DNA of 64,000 nt from Margaritifera margaritifera (Eukaryota; Mollusca; Bivalvia; Unionida; Margaritiferidae). Every line of letters starts with the position of its first letter. Position 1 is the first letter of the stretch. The position numbers were made by a program, and so were the translations under genes. The notes below the pieces were generated by a model that was not told the origin of the DNA, ran no database searches, and saw only the letters and a program-made list of their open reading frames with translations. Below, one piece after another: positions 39,590-50,940 of this stretch. The stretch covers positions 5,596,501 through 5,660,500 of the forward strand of contig JAQPZY010001626.1 in NCBI GenBank assembly GCA_029931535.1, read 5' to 3'.

Positions 39590-39905
39590 GTATCTCGTCG
39601 AGTCCAGTTGACGATCGCGATGTATTTTCGGTTCCACAGCTCTTCTAGAACGGTCAAGGAGCCACCACGCATGGCCCAACCCTCCTAGTCTGCCGAAGAA
39701 TCCCTCAAATGCCTACTTATTCCATACAGTCCCGCCAGTCCCGAAGCTTTGAACCCTTTCTGCGAGTAAACCAATGTCATCCTTCGAGCCAACGTCACCA
39801 TCGACTCCAGCATACGGGTTATATGAAACCCCACAGAGTTCTACGACTCCGCGTCACAAAAACAACTAAAAATATAATGACCGAGCCGTGTAGTACATGA
39901 GACAC
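39590..39905. other. GC-rich island of unknown origin
   Basis: About 300 bp clearly richer in G+C than the surrounding DNA (for example GGAGCCACCACGCATGGCCC). A 63-codon plus ORF (39709-39900) lies inside. I recognise no domain, promoter architecture or transposon end. It could be a fragment of a foreign or retroposed sequence. Confidence 0.35.
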
Positions 39906-41640
39906 GGTTAAGTACGAATAGAATAATATATATTACGCATGCGCACATGAATTTGTTTCGTTACACATGCAATCCTTTCATCAGAACTACTGTACGAGAT
40001 TATTATTATAATAGCCAAGTCTGAACATGAATATGTGTGAGACAAAAATAATTTCACTGAATTATAAGAACTCAAACATTACTCGTCCTTCAATGCATGC
40101 AATGTATAATTGAATTCAATTTGTCTGTTCAGTTATAAAAAATGGCTAGCTTGAAACAGACCATACTCTATCTGATATCATGGCGTTATGTGCCATAGGT
40201 TTGATTCTTCGTAAAATTTAGAATAAATTCTGAAACATCCAGTATATAAAACAATTCTATCACATAAAACGGATAACAAGAAAGAATACAATTTTATATT
40301 TCACATACCTCTACAGCTGAAGAGTGCTCCAGTAAAGTGGACAGCTTCCTGATAAAACTCGTTGTATTGTGATTCTACACTCTATGAGTACCCTGGCTGT
40401 GGTGAAAATGCACAGCCAGAGAACTCGAGGTAATTGGGTTTCTCACTGCAGTCACTTTGCTCGTGCAGCAATGGATGAACAGAACCCAGTATTTTGAAAT
40501 AGCTAAAGCCGAAATATAAACCACCCTCGGACAACGCTGTACGCGTCAACGAAACCCGAGTACGTTTTCGTTCATATATAATGTATCAATATTTTTCTAC
40601 ACACAATTCCGGGACAGGGTTTATTGACCTTAATCTTAATGCGTCTAAATAGAATTCATTCCATATATAAGGCGCTGTAGTTTTTGTTGATAACATTGAT
40701 TCCTGAGTGCGGGTTTCTAGAATTTTTGAAGATTTGATAAATGTGATATTTATAACATTTTCAAAGATGAGGAACATCATTATGAAAGTTTGGATGATGA
40801 TAATGTTGATAGTGGTGGTGGTGATTATGATGATAATGATATAAATGATGATGATAATTGTAATCTTAGAAAGATCCGTTAAAAATCTTTATCACAATAG
40901 TCGACCAATCAATGGCAGAACCACAGTAATTTATGAAGCGAGTGGTAGGCAACCAAATATTACTCTGGTTTCATATTTCCAGTTTCCTGTATGCAGATCA
41001 ATTAAATTCAAGTTGGCATTTTACTGAATAATAAGGTTTGTCCAAATAATGCAAATTCATTATACCAATGTTTGCTGCCAAAAATGGGCTTTCCCACAAC
41101 TCCCAGATCATATGAAAGTGCTTAATTTAGTCGTGTTGTAAAGGTACCATTTTAGAGTTAAGGAGCAGATGAATTATTTATTCCATCTGCTAAAGTCTAA
41201 AAGATAGTGTGTCCGTGAATATATTGTAAATAAATAGCAATTAACAAAAAAAACAAAAAAACAACAACATAAAAATAAAATAAGAATCGGTAAGTGATAA
41301 AGCAGTTTATATATAAGATTTATAGTATTGTTAGCACTTTGAACGCTATATTGAATTATCAAGCAATAGGCACCTTTTATTCCTGAAGGTATAATTTCAT
41401 GCACGTATGTCTTCGTGTACCAGCCTTCTTTCTTTTAATATCAAAATATGGAAAGATCTGCTTTATCTTTAACAATCACGTATATTGTAAACGAATATTA
41501 CTACAGTGGTCCTAAACTTCACGGAAGGCAAGAAGCATTTCGATTTCTATTGTATTGACAATCACGATGAATCTTAAACATGTCCGCTTCAAATAAATAT
41601 TACTCCAGCATTATGTGCAGGCAAATAATATGGAAACACA
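39906..41640. other. Unassigned DNA with a GAT-rich patch
   Basis: An imperfect (GAT)n-type microsatellite sits at 40795-40860. No gene recognised in the rest. Confidence 0.4.
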
Positions 41641-41780
41641 ATCTTGCGTAGAATCAGGTAACTCTATTAAATTACATGTTTCTTTATCAATACCCTCCAT
41701 AAGTTATACACAATCACGCGTAGAATCAGGTAACTCTATTAAATTACCCGTTTCTTTAACAATACCCTCCAAAAAGTTAT
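41641..41780. repeat. Two-copy 72-bp direct repeat
   Basis: CGTAGAATCAGGTAACTCTA and about 45 following bases occur at 41647 and 41719. Confidence 0.88.
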
Positions 41781-42599
41781 ATTCTCATTAGCTAGAAAAT
41801 AGAAAATTAATCAATAAGATAGGATAGAAAGTGAACCGTACGTTAGCCCATAATTTATACAGTTTACCGAAGAACATATTTTTTTGGCCTTAAGCGTGGA
41901 ACTTTAGACCAATCTGCATTAGCTTTTCAAACCGTCCGGTTTAGTTATGTAGACTATTGTACAGCATAAAAGTCCCCCAAAAGAACGAAAGTTTCACACC
42001 ATCAGAACAGATTTCTGTGCGAATAGCGACATTAGTCAACATTGGAATCGTCATTTTAATTTGAAAATCTTGCTCCATTCAGTTTCAGCCATCTGTTTAA
42101 TGCGTCGAAATGTCAAACACAGCTGTATTCATTATATTTCTTTTCCTGTTTTCATTTAGTAGTATAAATATTTAACGTTTTACCTTGTAATAAATCTATG
42201 AAAGACTGTGTCTTTTTGTCCAACTTTAGATTAACTTTCAGGATTTGCCTTCCCTTATGGATTTTGTATCACTTGAATGCATTATGTGTCGCAAATCGTT
42301 AATTGGAAACTATTCATCATATGTTGTTTTTTTGTTTTTTTTGTAAACATGTCTGCCACAGACAGTCAGCTCTCAAAGAATAATGCATTTGTTATTTTAA
42401 AACGTCGCTAGAGACGGTAAGTAGTATTAAAAATGAGCCGTTTACAGATATATCCTTTTTCAGTATCGGATCCTAATGTAATGGATGTACCATTATGCAG
42501 TGTTATCTAGATGTCTAGTCTGAGCATGGGAGAGCACCTCATCCATGTTCACAGATTTCCCTTGGGTAAACTAAGGTGGTTCATTTGAAACCAACTGTT

Positions 42600-42602
<3 letters not shown>
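41781..42602. other. Unassigned DNA
   Basis: No gene or repeat recognised. Confidence 0.4.

Positions 42603-42668
<66 letters not shown>
42603..42668. repeat. (AC)n(AT)n microsatellite
   Basis: About 15 AC then about 18 AT dinucleotides. Confidence 0.97.
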
Positions 42669-42670
<2 letters not shown>

Positions 42671-43240
42671 TACAAATTATGGGAATTATCCATATTGCTA
42701 CACTATACACATACGAGGCAGGATTTTAAAATTCCTTGTGTGTCAGAACAGATGGATGACTAAAAGCCTGTATACCATAATATATATTGATATGCTGGAC
42801 GAGATAAAAGTCATGCTCATCCTTAACTTGATAAATCATGCATTATGGTAGTGGTAAATGATCATATGTGAGACGTAAGGATGGAGAAGCCAACCTGCAT
42901 AGGCATAGGCAATGATATACAATTGTATTAAGTTCAAACTATACTCCATTTTTTTCTATCAATCTGTCATATTTGGTTGAACAGAAAACAGATACAGAAG
43001 GGCAATATTAGTAGTATAGGACTGGCAGGTCCTAGGGCACCTGCAATTATTTTTAATTATTTTTTCAATTTTCAATTTGGCTCTGAGAAAATATATTAAA
43101 TTCAGACTTCAAAAGGTGTTGAAGCAAATTCGTTTTATTCCACTACAACACACATAAATTAAATTGATAAATACCTATTGCTACTGCCAGATTTAAAAGA
43201 AACAATAGTCAAAAACAATAGCAGTAGCCAATAACCCGCT
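42669..43240. other. Unassigned DNA
   Basis: No gene recognised. It precedes the left flank of an old Maverick-like remnant. Confidence 0.4.
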
Positions 43241-43455
43241 ATTCCTACACTATTACGTTGTCATTCTCAAGATAACGAGTGGTCTAATAATGTTTTTGTG
43301 CAAGAGTACGAGTAGACATTTCAAAATAGACTATTGGTAAAAATGACCACCACTGTACTGATAGGCCCCTTCTCCATTCTATACTACTATCTTCTCATTC
43401 TCAAGATAATAACTGGCCTAGTGATGTTCTCGTATCTCCCACAAGAGTATATTTT
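43241..43455. repeat. Diverged direct duplication
   Basis: Two related blocks, CATTCTCAAGATAACGAGTG near 43262 and CATTCTCAAGATAATAACTG near 43396, share flanking words (TACTATT or TACTATC before; CACAAGAGTA or GCAAGAGTAC after). They could belong to the terminal region of the element to the right. Confidence 0.5.
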
Positions 43456-43533
43456 GTAGATTTACGATTGGCAAAAAGACACCCAGCACGCTAATAGCTC
43501 TCTGTTATAACTACACCACACTTACAAAACTTA

Positions 43534-44350
43534 CTATGACAGAGTCTTATCAGGTAATAAACCATTGATGATAAACTCGTCCTTAGTTAACTCGGACAAG
43601 CCTTCTGGCATAATTAGCTTCATCATCTTTTCAAAAGTTTCACTTTTGAAATGTAGGAATTTTGAATACCAACACACTGTATGACGCGATGTCGGGTGCA
43701 GCATGATATCGGCCATTACCGATTCATTCATTTTGCCTCTCATTTAATCAAGGAAAATCTATAACATATCAGGGATAGAGGTATCATAACAATTTATTTG
43801 TGAAACTGTTTAGTTTTCCTTGACTGGCTCTGATTTTGGTTCTTTTATTTTTGCTTCAACTGTCTTAAGCCTTGGCTCAATGGATTTAATGACGAGGTAA
43901 AATTAATAAATCATGCCTTTGTAAGTTGACCATGACATGTATTTTAAACCTTCTTTAGATTAATAATTTTTTGACACTCAGTAATTTCATTTTCAAACTC
44001 GTTTAACTAAGGTTTTTTGTAACTCTTCAAAATCAATTAATAAAGTCAGGCATACTTTGTCAATATTTTGATACAAAAGGTATATTGTTCATTCTAAACA
44101 TTTAATTCGTTTTTAATCAAATTGTACGCTTCATCTATTGAAATTTGCTACTTATCAGCCTTGACAAGACTTTCCTCGACCACATGTTTTATCTCAAGTT
44201 GTTGTATTTGTTCTTGTTGTTTACCTTCTGTTGTTGTAGTTGCTGGCTACGTTTTTGAAGCTCTTATTGCATTAAATTCATCTCATTTTACAGGGTGCTT
44301 GCTGTTCACGTGCATGGCTAACTTTCACATATCTCTATATGCATGAGGGC
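43534..44350 (-). pseudogene. Decayed unassigned gene divergent from a PolB remnant
   Basis: A 69-codon open piece at 43534-43743 (with CWYSKFLHFKSETFEKMM and EGLSELTKDEFIINGLLPDK) is the 3' part. Upstream on the same strand, traces in several frames run to about 44350: a Gln/Glu-rich, coiled-coil-like stretch (TTTEGKQQEQIQQLEIKH) at about 44180-44240, and DEFNAIRASKT at about 44250-44280. I do not recognise the family. Its position, back to back with the PolB at 44.6-46.4 kb, suggests a gene of the same Maverick-like element. Confidence 0.4.
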
Positions 44351-44639
44351 TAAATTGGCATTGCTAGGCATTACCAACTATTTAGAAAGAGAAATATGAA
44401 AGTTCTAAATACCACAAATGAACATTAAGTAAATCGAATTAAAAATCACTAAAAGTAACACAGTGAGTTTATCTTATTGTTACTTATTGTTGATAAATGG
44501 CAATAAGTGTATGCAATAGTTAGCACTTTTAATGGTAATCTTTATTCACTAGAAAACAATTACTTGTATGGAGTTTCTAGGAGAATTGGACAGAAAGAAA
44601 CAAATATTGAAGAATATCTAGTATAATCACTATATCACT

Positions 44640-46360
44640 AAAATGGTTGATGATAGCGTTTTACATCTCTTTCGTGCAAAAGGACCATGTGATGTGCAAA
44701 TATTATATGCAAGGCGTGTAATGAATACAAATTAGGAAACAAATTTAAGAAAGGGTCAGATGGTTGGATGAGATGTTCAAAATGTGCAAAGAAAGGGATC
44801 AGCATGTAAACTTGTTGATAATTATCGACGGTGATACTTAGGTATAAAGGATTTATCTAGGCTTGTATTGAGTCAAATAGATAAACACAAAGACCAAATA
44901 TTCATATGTATATAATGTTTCAATCCCTTCAAGACAATGACAAAAATTAAGTGCACACCATAAATTGTATTTCAACGTAGGCAATACGGTTGATATTATG
45001 CCAGAAGAAGGTTCTGTTACAAAATTAAGAGCTTTTCATCAACAGCTCAAATTTCCTTTTATTGTGACTTCAAATGTGCGATTGTTTAAAACAGAAGAAG
45101 AAACACACGCATCAACATCAACTAAAAATACTGATTAATCCTGGTAGTTGGAGACAAGTTACCAAAAGCAATGTGTTCAGGATAAACAACAGCAAATCTG
45201 GGCAGAAAAAGGCTACAAAATACGTTCCTTTAGGATTTTATATGTTTCTCAAATTAGTTCTCAAAGAATACACCCTAATTGTTTACCGAGTAACGGATTG
45301 CATTCACGTAATTTACATATAACTAATATGGATTGCGAGACTTTTAAATGATGAATTGCGTCAAACAATGCGAAACCTATGATCTTCACTGGTGAATACA
45401 AAAAACATTTCTATTTAACCGACAGTTTTTAGATTTGTGGAAAAGAGTATCCGAAATCTATGATTACGATTAGCGTCACTTAACTGCTGAATATCGTGGG
45501 CGTGCTCATAACGAATGCAGTCTAAACTACCGATATGACCGTGAAAATAATGTCAAAATCATCCTAACACTGATGCAAAATAAATCTCGTTCTGTAACAA
45601 CTTTGTTGTTGACACGTTCATGGCGGGGAAAGAAATAACTGATTAAAGAACTATTATATTTGTGTATCGATTGAAGGGGGCAAGCTTTTGAACAAATAGC
45701 CAAAATTTAATTGATACAAACTTTATCGAGACAACAAAAACTTTGAACAGAGGAAAACTAAACAGATGAGAAAAGGCATCCATCTTTATAAGTTCTTTGA
45801 ATGATTTGAAAAGTTCAATGTTGCCTACTTTTGAAGCATCACAACTACTACGAGAAAAAGATTCTTTAAATGAATATATCACTTGTAGAGCTAGAATTGT
45901 TAATTATGATATGTTCACATGATTGAAAGTGGAATTCGTGGGGGCATTAGAATTGCACTTAACAGATATGTAAAAAGCTAATTATGAATTCTATGCAGAC
46001 GAAGACAGCAAGATCAAATAAATAATGAAGAGTTCAATGAGACAAAATCAAAATCATTCGTCATGTACTAATACTTTGTAATGTTGTGCAATGTATCAAC
46101 ACTTACCAGTAAAAAACGTCAGATGGGGGAAATTAACAGGAAATAAAATAAGTAGAAGAAAATCTGATCATAATATCTGAAGTTGTTGTCAAGCTACATG
46201 CCTTGTCCCTTTGCGACTACGACAATAGTGATAGCGGGTACATTTTAGAAGTTGATGTTGGAATACATATAGAGTGGCATGATTACTTCAAGGACTACAA
46301 GTTAGTCCCTGAGAAACAGATACTTTTAATGAAAGATCTAACCGATCTATAAAAAACAAT
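44640..46360 (+). pseudogene. Decayed Maverick-type DNA polymerase B (second copy)
   Basis: Fragments in shifting plus-strand frames follow the order of a Maverick PolB. LKFPFIV at about 45044-45066 sits where the exonuclease motif I strand should be, but the acidic DFE residues are gone. Then TKYVPLGFYMF at about 45218-45250, EYRGRAHNECSLNYRYD at about 45488-45540, and the polymerase motif A region GYILEVDVGIHIEWHDY at about 46232-46285. The motif A aspartate codon is at 46253-46255. Many stops and frameshifts lie between, and the palm motifs B and C are missing because the remnant ends near 46400. The family is the type with an ILEVD motif A, unlike the SFYS-type motif A of the polymerase at 60-64 kb, so the two elements belong to different lineages. 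Confidence 0.7.
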
Positions 46361-46439
46361 TTATCAAAGAGAAGAAAAAAAATACTAAAGCCACATGGAG
46401 ATGGGAGTGAAACTGACAGAAGTATACAGAGTATTATTT

Positions 46440-46830
46440 CAATCAACAACCGTGGAAGTAGTTGTATGGGGATACCTGGCCCTTTACAGGAATTAACATT
46501 AGCCCAGAGGTTAACATGCGGGGGCCTCTCTGGCTCCCTATGGGAATGGGAATATTAAAATTGTCCATAGGTTTAATATGCGTTGGGGGATCTGGCCCCC
46601 TATGCGAATTTAACATTGAGGGTACATTGTAACATTGTTAGAAGTGGTTGACCTCAGATGGGGTTACATTGTTACAGTGTTGACCTCAAAATGAGCCGCT
46701 ATACGTGAAATCCTATGTTAAACATGTCCATAGGTTTAGCATGATGAGACCAAAGAGGCTCACGCATGTAACCTATGGACCTAAGCATATTTTTACAATG
46801 CTGGGGCTTTCTGGCCCCATATGGGAATGA
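46440..46830. repeat. Degenerate ~100-bp repeats with CTGGCCCCCTATGGGAAT core
   Basis: Three to four diverged copies of a unit with GGGGCCTCTCTGGCTCCCTA, then GGGAATG and TTAACATT or ATTAAAATTGTCCATAGG. It abuts the broken end of the PolB remnant. Confidence 0.6.
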
Positions 46831-47280
46831 TAATGTTAAATTTTTAGATACAATCCAACACACACCCTATACAATACAGCAACCACTTTTTTATTACAAT
46901 ACAAACACACCACCCATACTATCTAGAAACCGCTTTTTGATTGCAATCCAAACACACACTCCTACACTCTAACGAAAAGGGTAGAAGTGTTTATAAGCAC
47001 ACGCTATACTTACATACATGCAAATATACTATCACACAAGAGGGGGTAGGATGTAAAAGAAGGGGGATGGAATAGACACACTTTCACACAACCAGACTAT
47101 ACTATCACACAAGGTAGGAACTGGTTATAGACAGACTACTATACACTCAGACATAGAAACACAAGAGAAGAGGTGCGGGGTTTTAAGTTTTAATTGTCAA
47201 CATAGACATACACAAAACATACACAAACACATACATACACAAACTTTTTGCCAGATGATTAGTATCTGTTTTTTCTAAAG
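46831..47280. other. CA-rich DNA with short repeated words
   Basis: Repeated words include AATCCAAACACACAC and TATACTATCACACAAG (about 47025 and 47093), with purine-rich islands between. No gene recognised. It could be terminal or spacer DNA of the neighbouring elements. Confidence 0.4.
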
Positions 47281-47288
47281 ATCTGAGT

Positions 47289-47305
47289 GGCCCTGAAAAA
47301 GAGCC
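47289..47305 (-). promoter_or_regulatory. Histone-mRNA-type 3' stem-loop, variant
   Basis: Minus strand GGCTCTTTTTCAGGGCC, followed by ACTCA. The six-base-pair stem is kept (one G-T pair) but the loop has one extra T relative to the canonical TTTC loop. In metazoans this element, bound by SLBP, replaces the poly(A) tail on replication-dependent histone mRNAs. Confidence 0.65.
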
Positions 47306-47869
47306 GTTGGGTTTCTATCACTCCTCTCCCTCGACAGTGATCGCACCTCATGTGTTGGGCTCCGCAGGCTGCACATCTTTGTTCCAAATTTGCTTAATTT
47401 CTCCTCCAAGATGTTTCGGTGGAGACCACAAGCCTAAAACTAGGCTCATTGACCTCCCCCCTCCTTCTCCTTCTCCTCAGAGATCCAGTCTTAACGTCTC
47501 ATCTTTATGAATTTTTCCTGCATCTTCATCCAGTTGGTATTGAAGTGCTGGAATTCCATCTCCCTTTTCTCCTGCTTCTTGAACCTTTTCTCCTCCGCCG
47601 CCATGCCACCTGCCTTGATCTTAAAAACTTCTTCATCCATCACCTCTCTGACGAACTCTTTGGTGATTCTCAGAGAGGTGATTTCCCGCTTCAAATGCCT
47701 CTTGTGAGGGTAACATTTCATTTCTTCCACCTGACACAGGAGTTGCTGTACTCATTCCATCAACTTCCCCACCTTGCAATGATCCTTCAGCTTCCCCACC
47801 TTGCAATGGTCTGCCATTCTTCTTTACATTAGATCAATGACGAATGGCAAAGACTGGCGAACGCACCGC

Positions 47870-47875
47870 TTTATA
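47870..47875 (-). promoter_or_regulatory. TATA box of copy 1
   Basis: TATAAA on the minus strand, about 55 bp before the first ATG and just downstream of the 20-bp block shared with copy 2. The spacing suits a short 5' UTR. Confidence 0.45.
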
Positions 47876-48120
47876 TGCTTTAAGCACGGACGTGAAGGAA
47901 AACATCCATCATAAGTGGAGTGTAATACAGAATACCAAGTCAAGAGTAATCGCGCTGACCTAAAAGAAAAGCAAGAAACAATACTTCTTATTTCTTGCAC
48001 ATAGTCGGTTTACCATTATATGTTAGGGAGTGTTTATACATATACACTCTATACCCACACATCTATTATTTTTTATTTTTTTGTGGAAGACAAAGACATA
48101 TACAAAGATACAAAATTGGC

Positions 48121-48450
48121 AATGATTTAATTTTTTTTTTCTTTTTAGAGATCTGGGTGGCTCTGAAAAGAGCCGTTTTGTTTTGTTGGCGGTCCTGGAT
48201 TTTATCGTCTATTTCCAGGAAGACAAAGTCTTGCCATAGGCCTCAACATCGCGCAGGAACGTCTCTTTCTGAAGGAGAAAGAGAAGTCCTCTGTCTTCAT
48301 CTTACACTCCACCTCTTCTCCCTCATGGTGTTTCTGCTGTTGTTGTTCCATATGTTGTTGCTGCTGTCTCTCCTCCCATTCTTTTTTCCCTAATAATTCC
48401 CTCGCGTAGGACATCTTCCACCATTTGGTACACGGACGTGAAGGAAAACA
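48121..48450 (-). pseudogene. Compact gene with histone-type 3' end, copy 2
   Basis: The same layout as copy 1, shortened. The shared upstream block is at 48431-48450, a 70-codon ORF at 48202-48414, then the stem-loop at 48159-48174. The ORF is Gln/His/Glu-rich (KEWEERQQQQHMEQQQQK) and then basic (FSFSFRKRRS). The TATA region present in copy 1 is missing, as if deleted, so the copy is probably defective. Outside the upstream block and the 3' end, the two copies have diverged strongly. Confidence 0.45.
48159..48174 (-). promoter_or_regulatory. Canonical histone-mRNA 3' stem-loop
   Basis: Minus strand GGCTCTTTTCAGAGCC: a perfect 6-bp stem and TTTC loop, preceded by AAAAC and followed by ACCCA, exactly the metazoan histone 3' element. 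An A-rich tract with AAAAAGAAAA follows at about 15 nt, where the purine-rich histone downstream element (U7 snRNA site) would lie. Confidence 0.8.
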
Positions 48451-49072
48451 GTACCAAGATCGATAGAAAGAAGATGAAAGAGCATGTCAATACAGTTTGT
48501 TTTCAACAGAAAAAGAACAAACAAGACAACACCATTTTTCTCAAATTCAGCATGTTTAATAACACTGGTTTACAGCCAAAATGCTTCCGCAATCAATGTT
48601 TTAAAACTTTACTAATTCTGCGTCATTGAGAACGAAAATGATGGTTAAAATTGTTGATTGGATCTAGATTTAAAGATATTATACTGGGTCAGTATATACG
48701 ACCCTTAACTTGGGAATGGTGGATAATAAGTGAGTTATAAAGGGAAGGGATCTCAATTTAAACCAGAAATGACTAAAATACATCTTTGACTGGATCTATG
48801 AATAAATATATGACTCCGTTTGGACAGTACTTGCTTTTTAGGCAAAACAATGAATGATACAATCTGAAGCTGGTATTGCATTATACATGATATGAATTGC
48901 ATCATGTTATTCCTATAAGTCATGGATGATGCAATCATAACTAAGCTTACATCACTCTGCTGAAGAAATTGCACAATATCAGCTCTACAAATCATACAGT
49001 GTCATGCTCTCTTATTTGTCAGTGTTTGATTTTACAAAGGGACACATTTCTGTTTAGCCAAAGTGAGCAGAG
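48451..49072. other. Unassigned DNA
   Basis: No gene recognised. The last about 50 bp may belong to the 5' flank of the transposase-like gene that follows. Confidence 0.4.
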
Positions 49073-50940
49073 ATGCCTCGTACTTGTGTGAACAATGCAA
49101 ATAACTTCTGCTATGTTTGTGGTGAAGTGACTTTTGCATCACAAAAGCGCAGTATAACCACTATGGTTAAGAAAACCTATCACCTTTATTTTGGCTGCAA
49201 AATTGAAGATCAGGACAAGATGTGGGCCCCACACATATGCTGCAACACTTGTGCAACAAATCTTCGCCAGTGATTGAACAGGAAAAGGAAATCTATGCCT
49301 TTTGCAGTGCCAATGGTTCAGCGAGGGCCAACATATCATATCAGCAATTGTTACTTCTGCATGGTGCCTCCAGTTGGGAAAGGTGTGTCAAAGAAGAAAA
49401 AGTGGACAGTGCAGTATCCAAATATTCCGTCAGCTATACACCCAGTACACCACGGAGAAGGACTGCCGGTTCCTGATGCACTAGAATCATTCTCACTGGA
49501 GTCAGAAGAGGAAGAGAATGAAACTTCTACTCCTGAACCATCAATATTTTCTCCCATCCTCCTCCTTTGAACCACACCTGATAACACAAGGTGAACTGAA
49601 TGACCTTGTCAGAGATTTGGAACTACCCAAGAGTAAGGCAGAGCTGTTGGGCTCCAGACTACATCAGTGGAATCTCCTGGCAGGTGATGTTAGGGTTTCA
49701 ATGTTCCGTGACCGTCAAAAGGATCTTGTCCCATTCTTCTTTATGGATTGTGATCAAGTAGCCTGCAACCTCATAACACAAGGTGAACTGAATTACCTTG
49801 TCATGGATTTGGAACTACCCAAGAGTAAGGCAAAGCTGTTGGGCTCCAGACTACATCAGTGGAATCTCCTGGCAGGTGATGTTAGGGTTTTCCATGTTCC
49901 GTGACCGTCAAAAGGATATTGTCCCATTCTTCTTCATGGAAGGTGATCTTGTAGCCTGCAACAACATCCATTGTTGTGTTGCAGCCCTCAAGATCGTTCA
50001 TGATCCAGATGAGTGGAGACTGTTCATTGATTTATCGAAGACGAGTCTTAAAGCTGTTTTGCTGCATAAAGGCAGTGTTTTGCCATCAATTCCAGTAGGT
50101 CATGCGGTCCATATGAAGGAAACCTATAAAAACATGAAACAACGATTGAGGTGCATAAACTTTGACCAACATCAGTGGTAGCTTTGTGGCGATTTCAAGG
50201 TTATTGCTTTCTCGCTTGGTCTTCAGACTGGATGCAAAAAGTACTGCTGTTTTCTCTGCAGATGGGATAGTCGTGCGAGAGATTCCCACTACATCAAGAG
50301 AGATTGGCCACTCCGACAGTCATTGGAAACTGGGATGAAACGTGTTCAGCATCCACCCCTTGTTGAATCAAGGAAGATTGTGTTACCACCCTTGCACATC
50401 GAGCTGGGTCTGATAAAGAACTTTGTCAAGGTCATTGACAAAACACAAGCAGCTTTCAAGTACCTCCGTGGAAAATTTCCAAGGTTAAGTGAAGCTAAGA
50501 TAAAGGAAGGTGTCTTTGTTGATTCTCGGATTCGTGAACTTCTTCGAGATGATGCATTTCACCGTGCACTGCGTGGCAAGGAAAAGACGGTATGGAAAGC
50601 CTTCCAGTTAGTGGCAACAAATTGTCTCGGAAACATCAAGACAGAAAACTACAGGGAGTTGGTGGAAAACCTCCTCAAGACATATAAAAGCCTTGATTGC
50701 AACAAGTCACTAAAGATACATTTTTTGAACTCTCATCTAGATTTGTTCCCACCGAACTACGGAGCAGTGAGCTACGAGCACTGCGAGCTATTTCACCAGG
50801 ACAATGAAACAATGGAGAAAATCTATCAGGGCAAATGGAGCCCATCAATGCTTGCAGACTATTGCTGGACAGTGACAAGAGATGCTCCATTTAATGAATA
50901 CAAGAGACAAGCCAAGAAGCGCCGGGTAGACACTGAATAA
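49073..50940 (+). pseudogene. Broken transposase-like gene of a multicopy invertebrate family
   Basis: Starts MPRTCVNNANNFCYVCGEV and ends at the TAA at 50938-50940. I recognise the family only as an anonymous, intronless, multicopy protein of invertebrates, most likely transposon-encoded. Visible parts: an N-terminal Cys-rich segment (CYVCGE and HICCNTC); LFIDLSKTSLKAVLLHKG with an aspartate codon at 50029-50031; CGDFK with an aspartate at 50191-50193, followed by CCFLCRWDSR; and EHCELFHQDNE with glutamates at 50776-50787. That spacing suggests an RNase H-like DDE core with a Cys insert, by inference. Breaks: TGA at 49271-49273, a frameshift near 49560, a 192-bp (64-codon) tandem duplication starting at 49581 and 49773, a one-base insertion near 49895, and TAG at 50179-50181. 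Confidence 0.7.
49581..49965. repeat. 192-bp tandem duplication inside the transposase-like gene
   Basis: ATAACACAAGGTGAACTGAA starts both copies, at 49581 and 49773. The copies are more than 90 per cent alike by eye. The second has one extra base near 49895, which shifts the frame, so duplication came before the frameshift. Confidence 0.92.

Larger units (their letters stand above)
47281..47903 (-). pseudogene. Compact gene with histone-type 3' end, copy 1
   Basis: Reading leftward, a conserved upstream block shared with copy 2 lies at 47885-47904. A TATAAA box lies at 47870-47875 and an ATG at 47815-47817. The coding part starts MADHCKVGKLKDHCKVGKL (a duplicated 9-residue unit), meets a TGA, then continues as a charged, probably coiled-coil segment at 47491-47730 (REITSLRITKEFVREVMDEE). 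A shifted frame then gives CAACGAQHMRCDHCRGRG near 47340-47390, a CxxC-CxxC zinc-ribbon-like motif. The unit closes with a histone-mRNA-like stem-loop at 47289-47305. It does not resemble a core or linker histone. The family is unknown to me. One stop and at least one frameshift break it. Confidence 0.5.

Noticed and set aside
47419..47832. 137-codon plus-strand gene rich in Leu and Phe
   Set aside because: It is antisense to the charged coiled-coil ORF and lies on the wrong strand for the promoter block and stem-loop.
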